Shown here: piece after piece, positions 36,683 to 45,519 of the stretch | Numbering within the stretch: position 1 is the stretch's first letter | Layout: each line of letters begins with the position of its first letter | NCBI GenBank assembly: GCA_003543235.1 | Contig: DPJA01000030.1 | Coordinates: 118,810 to 182,809, forward strand | Direction of reading: 5' to 3' | DNA from: Lachnospiraceae bacterium | Lineage (GTDB): Bacteria; Bacillota; Clostridia; Lachnospirales; Anaerotignaceae | Length of the DNA: 64,000 nt | Made by a program: the position numbers and the translations under genes | Notes under the pieces: model-generated | Told to the model about the DNA's origin: nothing | The model's input: the letters and a program-made list of their open reading frames with translations, nothing else | The model's database searches: none

Positions 36683-39670
36683 ATGGCTATAAAATTTAAT
36701 CCTAATCTGGATTATCAAAATGATGCAATTGCCGCTATCACCTCCTTGTTTGCAGGACAAGAAATTGGTTATAGCAATTTTACAATCTACGACCCTAAGA
36801 AGTATCAAACTCAAATGTCAATTTCAGAGGGCACAGAACAAACTGAGATTGGTGTTGCCAACAAATTAGTATTAGATAGCGATGATATTCTTAAAAACTT
36901 GAAAGAAACACAGTTGAATAATCATCTGAAAGCTAGTGATAAGATTACTGGTAATGAATATAACTTTGCTATTGAAATGGAAACTGGTACAGGTAAAACA
37001 TACGTATATTTAAAATCCATTTTTGAACTGCGTAAAAAATATGGGTTTATGAAGTTTATTATTCTTGTACCATCCGTAGCCATTAAAGAAGGTGTATTAG
37101 CGTCCTTGCGTATGCTCACCAGTCACTTTGACTACCATTACAAGGACTTTGCCTTTCATTATTTTCAATATAGTTCGGACAGTCTTCACCAATTAATGGA
37201 GTTCGCAAGAAGTGATAAAATTGAAATTATGGTTATGACAATTCAGTCGCTGGATAGTGATAATAAGGTTTTGAATACCAATAGTCAAAAGCATTTGGAA
37301 AAAACAAATGGTGTTAAGCCCATTGATGTAATCAATCGTACTAACCCTATTGTTATTATCGACGAGCCACAATCTACCTCTGCCAGTCAATCCAGAAAAG
37401 GATATATCAAGAAGCTAAATCCTTTGTGTACCCTACAGTATTCTGCAACACATAAGCAGGAAAAGAACGTACATAAAGTATACCGTTTAACAGCCGTTGA
37501 TGCCTATATCAAAAAGCTTGTTAAACAAATTGAGGTAGCAAGTGTTATTCCAAAAAATGATCACAACTTTGCTTATGTAAAACTAATAGAAGTCAAAGCA
37601 ACCAAAAGTAAAATTACAGCAAAAATTGAAATAGACAGGCGAGATTTAAAAACAGGTATGGTAGAAAGAAAAGTTATTTCGGGAATAAAACCTCATGATG
37701 ATTTGTTTGATGTTTCAGGACGAAGAGAAGTCTACTCTAATATGCGTATTGATAAAATGACTTGTAATAGTGGTAAGCAAAGCATTGAAATCAATGGTAA
37801 GGAGTTATTAGCCGAAGAAACAATGAATTCTTTTGACCAGGATTTGCTTAAAAGGACACAAATAAGAAAAACAATAGAAGAACATTTTGAAAAAGAAAAG
37901 CGCCTCAACCCAAAAGGAATTAAGGTATTAAGTTTGTTTTTCATTGATAAGGTTGCAAACTATCGAAGTTGGGACGGGGATAATGTTATTGATGGGAAAT
38001 TTTTAACTTGGTTTGAAGAAGAATATGAACAAGTGCGTCGAAAATATGAATGCGACAGAGCTATTGTGTCAATTAAAACACCAGTTAATTCTGTTCACCA
38101 AGGATATTTTGCAATGGATTCAAAAAGGCATTTTAAAAATACAAAAGGGGACTCCGTAGATGATATAAAAGCGTATGAATCTATTATGAAGGATAAGGAA
38201 TATTTGCTTAGTTTTGAAAACCCTATTCGTTTTATATTTTCTCATTCTGCTTTGCGTGAAGGCTGGGACAACCCTAATGTATTTCAAATTTGCACACTAA
38301 ATGAATCTGCTAAAAGCAATGACCGCAAACGTCAAGAGATTGGTCGTGGACTCCGTATTTGCGTTAATCAGGACGGAGAGCGTGTATATGGTTTTGAAAC
38401 AAATACGCTGACAGTTATGGCGAACCAAAGTTATGAAGATTTTGCAAAACAACTGCAAACTGAAACAGAACAAGATGGTGGGTTTAAATTTGGTGCCATT
38501 GAGTATCTTTCTTTTGCAGGGATTACTATACAAAAGGACGACGTCGAAGTTAATATGACAGAAAAAGAATCAACCGATTTGTTTAATTTCTGTAAGGCAA
38601 AAGGCTATATTGATGTTGATGGCAAAACCACTGAAAAACTTAAAATAGATCTCAATAATAGAACCGTTGAAATTCCGCAGGAATTTGATAAATATAAGTG
38701 GGATATAATTGAATACTTTAAAAAGGTATGTGGAAACCTTAATATTAAGACAGCCGAAAACAAGGTTTCATATCGCCTAAATAAACGAGTGGTAGACAAC
38801 AATCCTATTTTTGAAGAGCTTTGGAACAGGATTAAAGATAAGACCAAGTATTCTGTTCAATTTGATACAGAGCAACTTATTAGTGATTGTGTAGTAAAGT
38901 TAAAGGATTTGCGTGTAGAGGGCGTTGAAATCGAGTATCGTAAGGCTAAGATTTCTCAAAACACAACAGGTATTGAAGGAACAATGACTGGTCTTGAATA
39001 TGAGTACATATCAGGACGAAATCGCTATTTGCCAGATATTATTTCTTTCCTACAAAATACCACTAACCTTACAAGAAACACTGTACTAGAAATGCTTAAT
39101 AGAAGCGAGACACTATATATGTTCTATATTAATCCGCAAAGATACATGTCTGATGCTGCTGAAATCATTAATAATGTTTTAATTAAGGTCGTTTTACAAG
39201 GCATCAAATATACTAAAATTGCAGGAGAAGAGTTTTATTTACAAGAGGTTTTCCCAGATGAAGAACTTCACGGTTGCTTAATTAGTGAGCTTGTAAAAAG
39301 TGATCGTAGTGTATATGAATATAACCGTTACGATTCAACTGTTGAAAGAGTTTTTGCGAAAGCATTGCAAGATGATAAAAGAGTCATAGTTTACACAAAA
39401 TTACCTACTAAGAAATTTATAGTGCCAACCCCGTTAGGCGACTATACTCCAGACTGGGCAGTAGTGTTAGATGATAATGGGGAGAAAAAACTCTACTTTG
39501 TTGTGGAAACTAAAGGGAGTACCAAAGAGGATGATTTGAGAAATACAGAGCTGTTAAAAATTCGCTTTGGAGAAAAGCGGTTTCTGCATGTTGGTGGTGC
39601 TGGGTATGTACTAGCAAGCAAACATGAAGATTTTAAGAGGGAAGTTGGAAAGCTATTGACGATGAAATAA
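36683..39670 (+). CDS. Type III-like restriction endonuclease subunit (Res)
   Basis: This 995-residue protein has a DEAD-type translocase with ETGTGKT (100-106) and DEPQS (from 227), followed by a second lobe with SALREGWDNPNVFQ and RQEIGRGLRICV. A C-terminal PD-(D/E)xK nuclease core is present: D924 in TPDWAV and E942-T-K944 in VVETKGS. All catalytic motifs look intact. It follows mod by 14 bp and would cut DNA lacking Mod methylation. Confidence 0.92.
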   Translation: MAIKFNPNLDYQNDAIAAITSLFAGQEIGYSNFTIYDPKKYQTQMSISEGTEQTEIGVANKLVLDSDDILKNLKETQLNNHLKASDKITGNEYNFAIEMETGTGKTYVYLKSIFELRKKYGFMKFIILVPSVAIKEGVLASLRMLTSHFDYHYKDFAFHYFQYSSDSLHQLMEFARSDKIEIMVMTIQSLDSDNKVLNTNSQKHLEKTNGVKPIDVINRTNPIVIIDEPQSTSASQSRKGYIKKLNPLCTLQYSATHKQEKNVHKVYRLTAVDAYIKKLVKQIEVASVIPKNDHNFAYVKLIEVKATKSKITAKIEIDRRDLKTGMVERKVISGIKPHDDLFDVSGRREVYSNMRIDKMTCNSGKQSIEINGKELLAEETMNSFDQDLLKRTQIRKTIEEHFEKEKRLNPKGIKVLSLFFIDKVANYRSWDGDNVIDGKFLTWFEEEYEQVRRKYECDRAIVSIKTPVNSVHQGYFAMDSKRHFKNTKGDSVDDIKAYESIMKDKEYLLSFENPIRFIFSHSALREGWDNPNVFQICTLNESAKSNDRKRQEIGRGLRICVNQDGERVYGFETNTLTVMANQSYEDFAKQLQTETEQDGGFKFGAIEYLSFAGITIQKDDVEVNMTEKESTDLFNFCKAKGYIDVDGKTTEKLKIDLNNRTVEIPQEFDKYKWDIIEYFKKVCGNLNIKTAENKVSYRLNKRVVDNNPIFEELWNRIKDKTKYSVQFDTEQLISDCVVKLKDLRVEGVEIEYRKAKISQNTTGIEGTMTGLEYEYISGRNRYLPDIISFLQNTTNLTRNTVLEMLNRSETLYMFYINPQRYMSDAAEIINNVLIKVVLQGIKYTKIAGEEFYLQEVFPDEELHGCLISELVKSDRSVYEYNRYDSTVERVFAKALQDDKRVIVYTKLPTKKFIVPTPLGDYTPDWAVVLDDNGEKKLYFVVETKGSTKEDDLRNTELLKIRFGEKRFLHVGGAGYVLASKHEDFKREVGKLLTMK

Positions 39671-40315
39671 AAACCAGGATAGCTGATTGAGGTGTATTTA
39701 TGGAAATGGTTGGGGTACAATGGGGGTAGAATAATAGGTTATGTTTGTAATCACGTTCGGAGCCAAAAATGAAAGACGTCCATGATTATTTATAAGTGCA
39801 TATATAAAAAGTCTTAATTATAACCACATATAAAGATTATAAAAGCTATAGTTTATAAATTTTAAATTAATTCAAGTTTGGAACATTAATAGTTGAAACC
39901 ATTGATTTTGCTGGTATTTGGTTGTTCCAAGAAAAATAAGGGCTAAAAAGAATATGGAACAAGAAACTGAAAAATATAAAATACTATTCCCTATTTTTTA
40001 GAGATATAATTGGCATATCTGCAGATGGTCAATAATATAAAATTGTTCGGAAGTTATTATGAAGGGCTAAAACGGATAGGCTACAATTATTGTAGTCTAT
40101 CCAAGATTTGTATTGCAGATTTTGTTTCGCACATGCCAAGCATGTGTGATTTTGGCATTGCTGACAAATACCTAAAACTGCATATGCAAGGTGCAGCATC
40201 TTAAACAGATGGTCAATACCAACCCTGTCCAGTTGATTTAGATGTAGTTATGAAACTATTTGAAGTTTTAATTGTTGATTGTATGGGTGTCAATTTTGTT
40301 TTAAGCAATCCCTTC
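39671..40315. other. Gene-poor stretch after the R-M operon
   Basis: No convincing gene is present. Short frames (for example 40010-40204) lack a ribosome site and recognisable content. The composition suggests decayed sequence between cargo modules. Confidence 0.5.
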
Positions 40316-40492
40316 TTAATTTCTAGCCAAAAAGTCCAATAGAGCCTGTTTCTGTATTCTCCACAGCTTACGTCCAAGCCTTGTGGCAGGAATCTCTCTG
40401 TTATTAATCAGCTGGTACAAGGTATTTTTGGAGATGCCTAAAATCTCCATCACCTCTTTTGGGGTTAAAATGTCTGGATAATCTTCAAGCAT
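40316..40492 (-). CDS. Excisionase-type HTH protein (58 aa)
   Basis: The minus-strand frame from ATG 40492 encodes 58 residues: LTPKEVMEILGISKNTLYQL, then REIPATRLGRKLWRI, a complete HTH_17/excisionase fold. A strong AAAGGAGG lies just upstream. It may serve a lost integrase of the 40-44 kb module or regulate the divergent small-peptide genes. It is different in sequence from the excisionase-like gene at 15625. Confidence 0.75.
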   Translation of the reverse strand: MLEDYPDILTPKEVMEILGISKNTLYQLINNREIPATRLGRKLWRIQKQALLDFLARN

Positions 40493-40590
40493 GAAAAAGC
40501 CTCCTTTCGGGGTTGTATGGTTTATTTATACCATTGTTGGGCATTTAAGGTAAAACAGAACTTTATAAAGATATATTATTATAGTAGAAA

Positions 40591-40635
40591 AGAGCAGATG
40601 ACAAGGGAATTAAGGCTTCCTTTGTCATCTGCTCT
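40591..40635 (+). terminator. Strong terminator in the leader of the small-peptide cluster
   Basis: An 18-bp stem (40591-40608 with 40618-40635, one G-U) is followed by six T residues. TATATT just upstream could be the -10 of a promoter whose short transcript ends here, giving an attenuated leader or small RNA for the genes from 40729. Confidence 0.7.
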
Positions 40636-40728
40636 TTTTTGGTTTTAGCGGAAACGTTGATGTTTAAATTAGATTTTCCTGAAAAACCCATTGTATTTCT
40701 ATATTTTATTTCAAAGGAGGTTTTGCAA

Positions 40729-40827
40729 ATGAACGGTGGTGGTTGGTTGAAATTGCTATTAAAAGCCGTGAAAACAGTGCTGTTACAGATGATTGGATTT
40801 TTTAAAACAAGTACAGTTTACGCCTAA
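40729..40827 (+). CDS. Small Gly/Leu-rich hydrophobic peptide (32 aa)
   Basis: ATG 40729 follows AAAGGAGG and encodes 32 residues beginning MNGGGWLKLLLKAVKTVLLQ and ending in FFKTSTVYA. The leucine/lysine pattern would form an amphipathic membrane-active helix. It opens a cluster with a second tiny peptide, DUF960, amidoligase and glutamine amidotransferase genes. It could be a peptide substrate, a toxin-like peptide or a signal; no family is recognised. Confidence 0.5.
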   Translation: MNGGGWLKLLLKAVKTVLLQMIGFFKTSTVYA

Positions 40828-40872
40828 AAGGTATGTAATTGGTCTAAAAGGTTTATGAAAGGGAGGCTTATT

Positions 40873-40979
40873 ATGAGAAAATAATCAACATATTTTGGAG
40901 AAAGGTTACAGGTGGATTAATTGTGATGGCTGCAAGTGCATTATGTGCCATTATAGACGCTATTTTGGAGGAGGATTAA
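40873..40979 (+). pseudogene. Second small hydrophobic peptide gene, apparently frameshifted
   Basis: GGGAGG precedes ATG 40873 at ideal spacing, but that frame stops after MRK. If one A is added to the A-run at 40877-40881, the frame continues as IINIFWRKVTGGLIVMAASA and ends IIDAILEED at TAA 40977-40979, just before the DUF960 start. This implies a deletion, a sequence error or slippage on the A-run. Without slippage only a 17-residue peptide from ATG 40926 remains. Confidence 0.4.
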
Positions 40980-41270
40980 ATGTTTCAAAACCAACGCTAC
41001 ATTACCAAAGGGATTTCTTCGGAAATCCCTTTTTGGATACAAATGGTTTTATGGGTGATGATTGATGCTATGGAAGAGCCTAAAGACTGGTTACAGGTAT
41101 TTAGGGTTAAAGGAGAAAAAGGTGAATTACATATCGTTCATACCCAAGAAGAACCAGTGTATTGCCATGAGGTTACGTTGCCCTTAAACGGTGAAAAGGA
41201 GTTTACCGCAAAAATATTTGTGATAGATGACAGCGACCATTCTACTATGTTATTGGCGGAAGAATATTAA
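40980..41270 (+). CDS. DUF960 family protein
   Basis: This 96-residue protein matches DUF960: an N-terminal NQRYITKGISSEIPFWIQMV, LQVFRV, and a C-terminal strand with FVIDDSDHSTMLLAEE. Its function is unknown. The start is nested after GGAGGAGG and directly follows the second peptide frame, and the amidoligase gene starts 15 bp after its stop, so it is part of that operon. A diverged homologue lies outside the island at 63357-63671. Confidence 0.8.
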   Translation: MFQNQRYITKGISSEIPFWIQMVLWVMIDAMEEPKDWLQVFRVKGEKGELHIVHTQEEPVYCHEVTLPLNGEKEFTAKIFVIDDSDHSTMLLAEEY

Positions 41271-41284
41271 GGAGGGAAAATTTG

Positions 41285-42388
41285 ATGGAAGAAAACGAAA
41301 CATTTATTTGTGCCCATTGTGGAGAGGAGCATGATATTTGTGATTGCTATGAAATGGGAGAAGAGATGTATTGCTGTGACTGTATTGACGAATTAACAGT
41401 GCTTTGTGAGGAATGTGGAGAAAGGATTTTCACTGAAAATGATGTAGGCGATGACAATATTTCCCTATGCCAAAGGTGCTACGACCGTAACTATACAACC
41501 TGCAGCGAGTGTAGCAGAATTATTCATTTAAATAACGCCTACTACGAAGATGATGACGAGCCCCTCTGCTACAATTGCCATACCACTTGCGATGACACAA
41601 GAAGCTTGCACGGATATAGTTATCGCCCTGACCCTATTTTCTATGGGGACGGGAATCGATATTTAGGTGTGGAGTTAGAAATAGACAGAGGCGGAAAAAG
41701 TTCCTACAATGCACAGAAAATTTGCGAGGTTGCCAATGGTGAAGAGGAACAGATTTACATAAAGACAGATGGCAGTTTGGATGAGGGGTTGGAAATTGTA
41801 ACCCACCCAATGACATTGCAGTACCACATGGAGCAAGCACCATGGCAGTTAATAGTTAATAAAGCCTTGGAGTTGGGGTACAAGTCCCATCAAACAACTA
41901 CCTGTGGTTTGCATTGTCACGTCAACAGAACGAGTCTTGGTGAAACCGTTGAGAAGCAAGAGGTTACAATAAGCAAAGTATTATTCTTTGTTGAAAGGTT
42001 TTGGGATGAACTTTTACGGTTTTCCAGAAGAACGGAGTATCAGATAAACCGTTGGGCGGCAAGATATGGGCTAAAGGAGCGACCAAAAGATGTATTAGAC
42101 CATGCAAAAAAATCAGGGCTAGGAAGATATTCCTGTGTAAATATTACTAATTTCGAAACCATTGAATTTCGCCTCTTCAGAGGAACATTAAAATACAATA
42201 CTATTATTGCCACGTTACAGCTCGTCAATGAGATTTGTAACGTGGCTTTTTTATTGTCTGAAAGCGAATTGTCAGTTATGAGCTGGCATGGTTTTTTGGA
42301 GCGATTAACCCAAACTGAACTGATTACCTATTTAAAGGAAAGAAGACTATACGTAAATGAGCCTGTTGAAACGGAGGAGGATGACTAA
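41285..42388 (+). CDS. Amidoligase with N-terminal zinc-binding region
   Basis: This 367-residue protein has an N-terminal Cys-rich part (about 8-100) with repeated CxxC pairs (CAHCG, CCDC, CEECG, CQRC, CSEC, CYNC). An amidoligase domain of the glutamine synthetase/GCS-like fold follows: GVELEID (128-134), KTDGSLDEGLEIVTHP, CGLHCHVN, RYSCVNI, and FRLFRGTL. Family enzymes are predicted to use ATP to join amines to carboxylates on peptides or small molecules. ATG 41285 follows AAGGAGG. The partner amidotransferase starts two bases after its stop codon. Confidence 0.85.
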   Translation: MEENETFICAHCGEEHDICDCYEMGEEMYCCDCIDELTVLCEECGERIFTENDVGDDNISLCQRCYDRNYTTCSECSRIIHLNNAYYEDDDEPLCYNCHTTCDDTRSLHGYSYRPDPIFYGDGNRYLGVELEIDRGGKSSYNAQKICEVANGEEEQIYIKTDGSLDEGLEIVTHPMTLQYHMEQAPWQLIVNKALELGYKSHQTTTCGLHCHVNRTSLGETVEKQEVTISKVLFFVERFWDELLRFSRRTEYQINRWAARYGLKERPKDVLDHAKKSGLGRYSCVNITNFETIEFRLFRGTLKYNTIIATLQLVNEICNVAFLLSESELSVMSWHGFLERLTQTELITYLKERRLYVNEPVETEEDD

Positions 42389-42390
42389 AT

Positions 42391-43332
42391 ATGTGTTGCT
42401 TATTTGGAATTATTGATTACAGAGGGTACTTTACGCCAAGGCAAAAAAATAGGGTGTTAGCGGTTTTAGCCAAGGAATGTGAAGCCCGCGGAACTGATGC
42501 TACAGGCATTGCATATAACCTTAATGGCACCATGAAGATTGTAAAAGCACCTCTTCCAGCCCATTCTATGCGGTTTAGGATTCCGCCACAGGCGACCGTA
42601 ATTATGGGGCATACCCGAATGACTACTCAGGGAAGTGAAAAGAAAAATAGGAATAATCATCCGTTCCATGGGGCAGTTCGGGGGATGGAATTCTCTCTTG
42701 CCCATAATGGAGTGCTGAATAATGATAAAAGCCTACGGATAGTCGAAAAGCTGCCATCTACCGACATACAAACAGATAGCTATGTTGCGGTTCAGTTGCT
42801 GCAGAAAAAACAAGCCCTTACCTTTGACAGCCTGAAATTTATGGCGGAACAGGTTGAGGGCTCTTTTTGCTTTACGGTGCTGGACTGTGCCAACAATCTT
42901 TACATTATAAAAGGAAGTAATCCTATTTGCATTTACCAGTATGAAAAAGAGGGCTTTTATATCTATGCCTCGACGGAGGAAATTTTAAGCAAAGCAATAG
43001 CACGCATGGGTTTGTATATGCCAAAAAGAGGGCAAAAGGTTGAGGTTAGCTGTGGCGATATCGTGCAAATTTCCCAAACGGGAAGCATTACGAGAGGAAG
43101 TTTTTCCTATAATACTTTTGATGAACTGTGGTTTATGGAAAGATATAACCCATATTCCTATGGCATACCCAACTACAAAAGTGCGTGTACGGACATGGAG
43201 CAGGAGCGACTGGAGGAACTGAAATGGATGGCAGCCTGCTTTGGGTTCGAGCCAGAGGAAGTGGAAGTGCTGTATAAGGATGGGTATACATTAGATGAGG
43301 TGGAGGAGCTGTTGTATCAAACTGAATACTGA
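42391..43332 (+). CDS. Class II glutamine amidotransferase
   Basis: This 313-residue protein has an Ntn-type glutaminase domain. Cys2 would be the nucleophile after removal of Met1 (MCCLFGIIDYRG). GHTRMTTQG binds glutamine, SLAHNGVLNN supplies the oxyanion-hole residues, and TDSYV completes the pocket. It releases ammonia from glutamine. The C-terminal part has no synthetase domain, so ammonia is probably passed to the adjacent amidoligase. GGAGGAGG precedes the ATG, within the amidoligase end. Confidence 0.88.
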   Translation: MCCLFGIIDYRGYFTPRQKNRVLAVLAKECEARGTDATGIAYNLNGTMKIVKAPLPAHSMRFRIPPQATVIMGHTRMTTQGSEKKNRNNHPFHGAVRGMEFSLAHNGVLNNDKSLRIVEKLPSTDIQTDSYVAVQLLQKKQALTFDSLKFMAEQVEGSFCFTVLDCANNLYIIKGSNPICIYQYEKEGFYIYASTEEILSKAIARMGLYMPKRGQKVEVSCGDIVQISQTGSITRGSFSYNTFDELWFMERYNPYSYGIPNYKSACTDMEQERLEELKWMAACFGFEPEEVEVLYKDGYTLDEVEELLYQTEY

Positions 43333-43376
43333 TAGGTGTTTCAATAGGGTATAGCCCAGTGAAACAAAAAAAATGT

Positions 43377-43440
43377 GTGTCAATAGAGTTGGTTTTTGTA
43401 TTTTGCAACGTTGCAAAAGGCAGGTGGATTCTATTGACAC
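43377..43440. promoter_or_regulatory. res-like recombination site upstream of the resolvase
   Basis: An 18-bp perfect palindrome TTTTGCAACGTTGCAAAA (43401-43418) is flanked by a 10-bp inverted repeat GTGTCAATAG (43377-43386 and 43431-43440), and a related TCAATAGGG lies at 43341. This layout next to a serine resolvase gene fits a crossover site with accessory binding sites. The exact crossover dinucleotide is not determined. Confidence 0.65.
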
Positions 43441-43502
43441 TATTTGTTTGAGAACATTTTCCAACGTAAATTAAGTTTCAAATTGTAATGGAGGTTTGAA
43501 AA

Positions 43503-44054
43503 ATGAAGATTGGCTATATTCGTGTGAGTACCCATGAGCAGAACACCTTACGGCAAGAGGTGCTTATGAAAGAATTGGGTGTGGATGAAATATTTTTGGA
43601 CAAGGCCAGTGGGAAGAACTCTGACCGTCCAGAGCTAAAGAGAATGCTGGAGTTTGTGAGAAGTGGAGACACGATAATATGTGAGTCCATCAGCCGTTTT
43701 GCTAGGAATACTAAAGACCTCCTTTGGCTCATTGAAAAGCTAAACAGCAAAGGGGTAGTTTTCATTAGTAAAAAAGAAGCCATCGATACCAATACCCCAA
43801 CTGGCAAGTTTATGCTGACGGTATTCGGCGCTGTGGCAGAGCTGGAGCGGGAATATATTATCCAAAGGCAACGGGAGGGGATTGATGCTGCTAAAAAGCA
43901 GGGAAAGTATGTGGGGAGAAAACGCATTGAATCCCCAGAATTTCGAAAGGTCTATGGAAGATGGAGAAAGGGAGAGATTACGGCAACCAAGGCTATGGAG
44001 ATTTTGGGGATGAAGAAAAATACTTTTTATCGAAGAGTAAAAGAATCTCAATAG
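43503..44054 (+). CDS. Serine recombinase (resolvase/invertase family)
   Basis: This 183-residue protein has the small-resolvase layout. The catalytic domain (1-120) has YIRVSTHEQN with the nucleophilic serine S9, DKASGKNSDRPEL, and SRFARNTKDL with the conserved arginines. The arm helix and a C-terminal HTH (about 145-183, TATKAMEILGMKKNTFYRRV) follow. It probably acts on the palindromic site at 43377-43440. No matching Tn3-type transposase is present, so it is an orphan or was brought in with the small-peptide module. Confidence 0.9.
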   Translation: MKIGYIRVSTHEQNTLRQEVLMKELGVDEIFLDKASGKNSDRPELKRMLEFVRSGDTIICESISRFARNTKDLLWLIEKLNSKGVVFISKKEAIDTNTPTGKFMLTVFGAVAELEREYIIQRQREGIDAAKKQGKYVGRKRIESPEFRKVYGRWRKGEITATKAMEILGMKKNTFYRRVKESQ

Positions 44055-44065
44055 AAGAATATGGA

Positions 44066-44103
44066 AATATCTTTAGATATATGGCATTATATCTAAAGAT
44101 ATT
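44066..44103 (+). terminator. Stem-loop after the resolvase gene
   Basis: A perfect 16-bp AT-rich stem (44066-44081 with 44088-44103, 6-nt loop) lies 12 bp after the resolvase stop. There is no T-run, so it may be a weak terminator or RNA 3' end. Confidence 0.55.
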
Positions 44104-44186
44104 AATGGTTATTTAAAATAAAAAACGAGGTGGAGTTTTTTTGGCAAGCATAACGGGTATTTAAAAGGGTGGTCGGTGGGAACAAG

Positions 44187-44405
44187 ATGGTACTAAAGTT
44201 AAATTTACAAAAAGAAAAGAGGATGGTTATGGAGATTACATATGTAATAGCTAGTTTTATTATCAGCAGTATTCTGGTTAACGTGGTGTTGGGGTTATTT
44301 ATGAAAATAATCGGTGCAAAGGCAATGCTGTTTAATGGCAAGAAACGCTTTGTGACGATTTTGGTGGTGACATGGTTTATATTTAACATGATTCACGGGG
44401 CATAG
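44187..44405 (+). CDS. Small two-TM protein
   Basis: This 72-residue protein has a basic N-terminus and two hydrophobic helices (about 15-38 and 52-70). ATG 44187 follows GGTGGG and is preferred over the GTG at 44169. It precedes the zinc-ribbon/DUF2628 gene by 37 bp. No family is recognised; it may be an accessory membrane protein. Confidence 0.5.
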   Translation: MVLKLNLQKEKRMVMEITYVIASFIISSILVNVVLGLFMKIIGAKAMLFNGKKRFVTILVVTWFIFNMIHGA

Positions 44406-44442
44406 AAATTTAATTACATGAGATAATGGAAGGAGAATTATT

Positions 44443-45519
44443 ATGTACTGTAAATATTGCGGGTCGGTGCTACCTATGGGGTCAAGATTTTGTCCCAATT
44501 GTTCAAATGAGGTGGAAGATGGCTACTTAAGGCAAGTACTGAATAAGAACGATGTTGCAAATTACGTTGGTAAGCATGAAGCATATTTCTTCCGAGAATT
44601 TTCCAATGTTGCTGCGGGACAAAAGGGGAGCTTTAACTGGGGAGCATTTTGGTTTGGTCCGTTTTACTGTGTATACAGAAAACAGTATGATATTTTGTGG
44701 AAGTACTATAAAGTGCCACTAGGTGCATTTTTTATTTGCTTTTTTGGGGTAACAATGCAGCTTATGGATGGAAATATGGATATTGAGGCCTTAACAAAGG
44801 GGATGATGATCTGGGTTGGGTTATCTTTTGTAGCAACTTTGTGGTGGTACGTTGCCCAGGTGCGATTAGGGAGAAACTTTAACAGATTGTACTTCGAAAG
44901 TTGGAAGAAAAAAATAGCGGAAAAGAAAAGTTTAAAAGAATATGGGGGAACCTCTGTTAAAAGTGTAGTACTGTTAAGCTTCCTGATCTCATTGGTTTCA
45001 AGTTTGCCTGTTGTAGCCATTGTGTTAGTACTGATGGCACAACCCATGGGTAGCTCCTATGAGTACGGTATCACGCAGGAAGAAACTGACGAAAACGAAG
45101 TTGTTTATGGCTATAACAGTTATAATTCAGGGATTGAGATAGATGAAGCTGATGAAAATGAAGTCGTTTATGGCTATAATACTTATAATCCAGGGATTGA
45201 GGTAGATGAAGCTATACAAAATGCCATCATCGGTGAGTATGATTTAGGTGATGGGATTACCATTTCAATTTCAATGGATGACGATTTAAGGATGACTATG
45301 TATGCCGATGGTCAACAGCAATCTTGGTTTCATCTGTCAGTCTGGAATGTTCAAGGAAATACCGTTATATTTCAAGGATATTTGGGAGACGAAATTTGGG
45401 AAGCAATGGATATTAACTCCATGGAAGATGCAGAGGTACAAATGGAGGTCGTTATTAGCGGTGGAAAAGTGACCAATATTTTTGAAAACGGAACGGATAT
45501 ATGGTTTCAGAAACTATAG
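44443..45519 (+). CDS. Zinc-ribbon / DUF2628 membrane protein
   Basis: This 358-residue protein starts with a zinc ribbon (YCKYCGSVLP, then FCPNCS), then a DUF2628-like region with FNWGAFWFGPFYCVYRKQY, and three membrane helices (about 86-105, 123-142, 177-205). A C-terminal extracytoplasmic part carries a 21-residue tandem duplication (ENEVVYGYN units, 45088-45213) and a beta-rich domain. AAGGAG precedes the ATG. Two related genes follow at 46174 (decayed) and 46693. Function is unknown. Confidence 0.75.
   Translation: MYCKYCGSVLPMGSRFCPNCSNEVEDGYLRQVLNKNDVANYVGKHEAYFFREFSNVAAGQKGSFNWGAFWFGPFYCVYRKQYDILWKYYKVPLGAFFICFFGVTMQLMDGNMDIEALTKGMMIWVGLSFVATLWWYVAQVRLGRNFNRLYFESWKKKIAEKKSLKEYGGTSVKSVVLLSFLISLVSSLPVVAIVLVLMAQPMGSSYEYGITQEETDENEVVYGYNSYNSGIEIDEADENEVVYGYNTYNPGIEVDEAIQNAIIGEYDLGDGITISISMDDDLRMTMYADGQQQSWFHLSVWNVQGNTVIFQGYLGDEIWEAMDINSMEDAEVQMEVVISGGKVTNIFENGTDIWFQKL
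45088..45213 (+). repeat. 63-bp in-frame tandem duplication
   Basis: 45088-45150 and 45151-45213 encode two near-identical 21-residue units (each DENEVVYGYN...DEA). The duplication lies in the acidic linker after the last membrane helix, keeps the frame and looks recent. Confidence 0.85.

Noticed and set aside
29828..39670. DISARM or BREX system
   Set aside because: A PLD domain, helicases and a methylase are present, but DrmB (DUF1998), PglZ and BrxC-like genes are absent; the Mod/Res pair fits type III far better.
40010..40204. 64-codon frame in the gap after the R-M operon
   Set aside because: No ribosome site, no family-like features; treated as chance.
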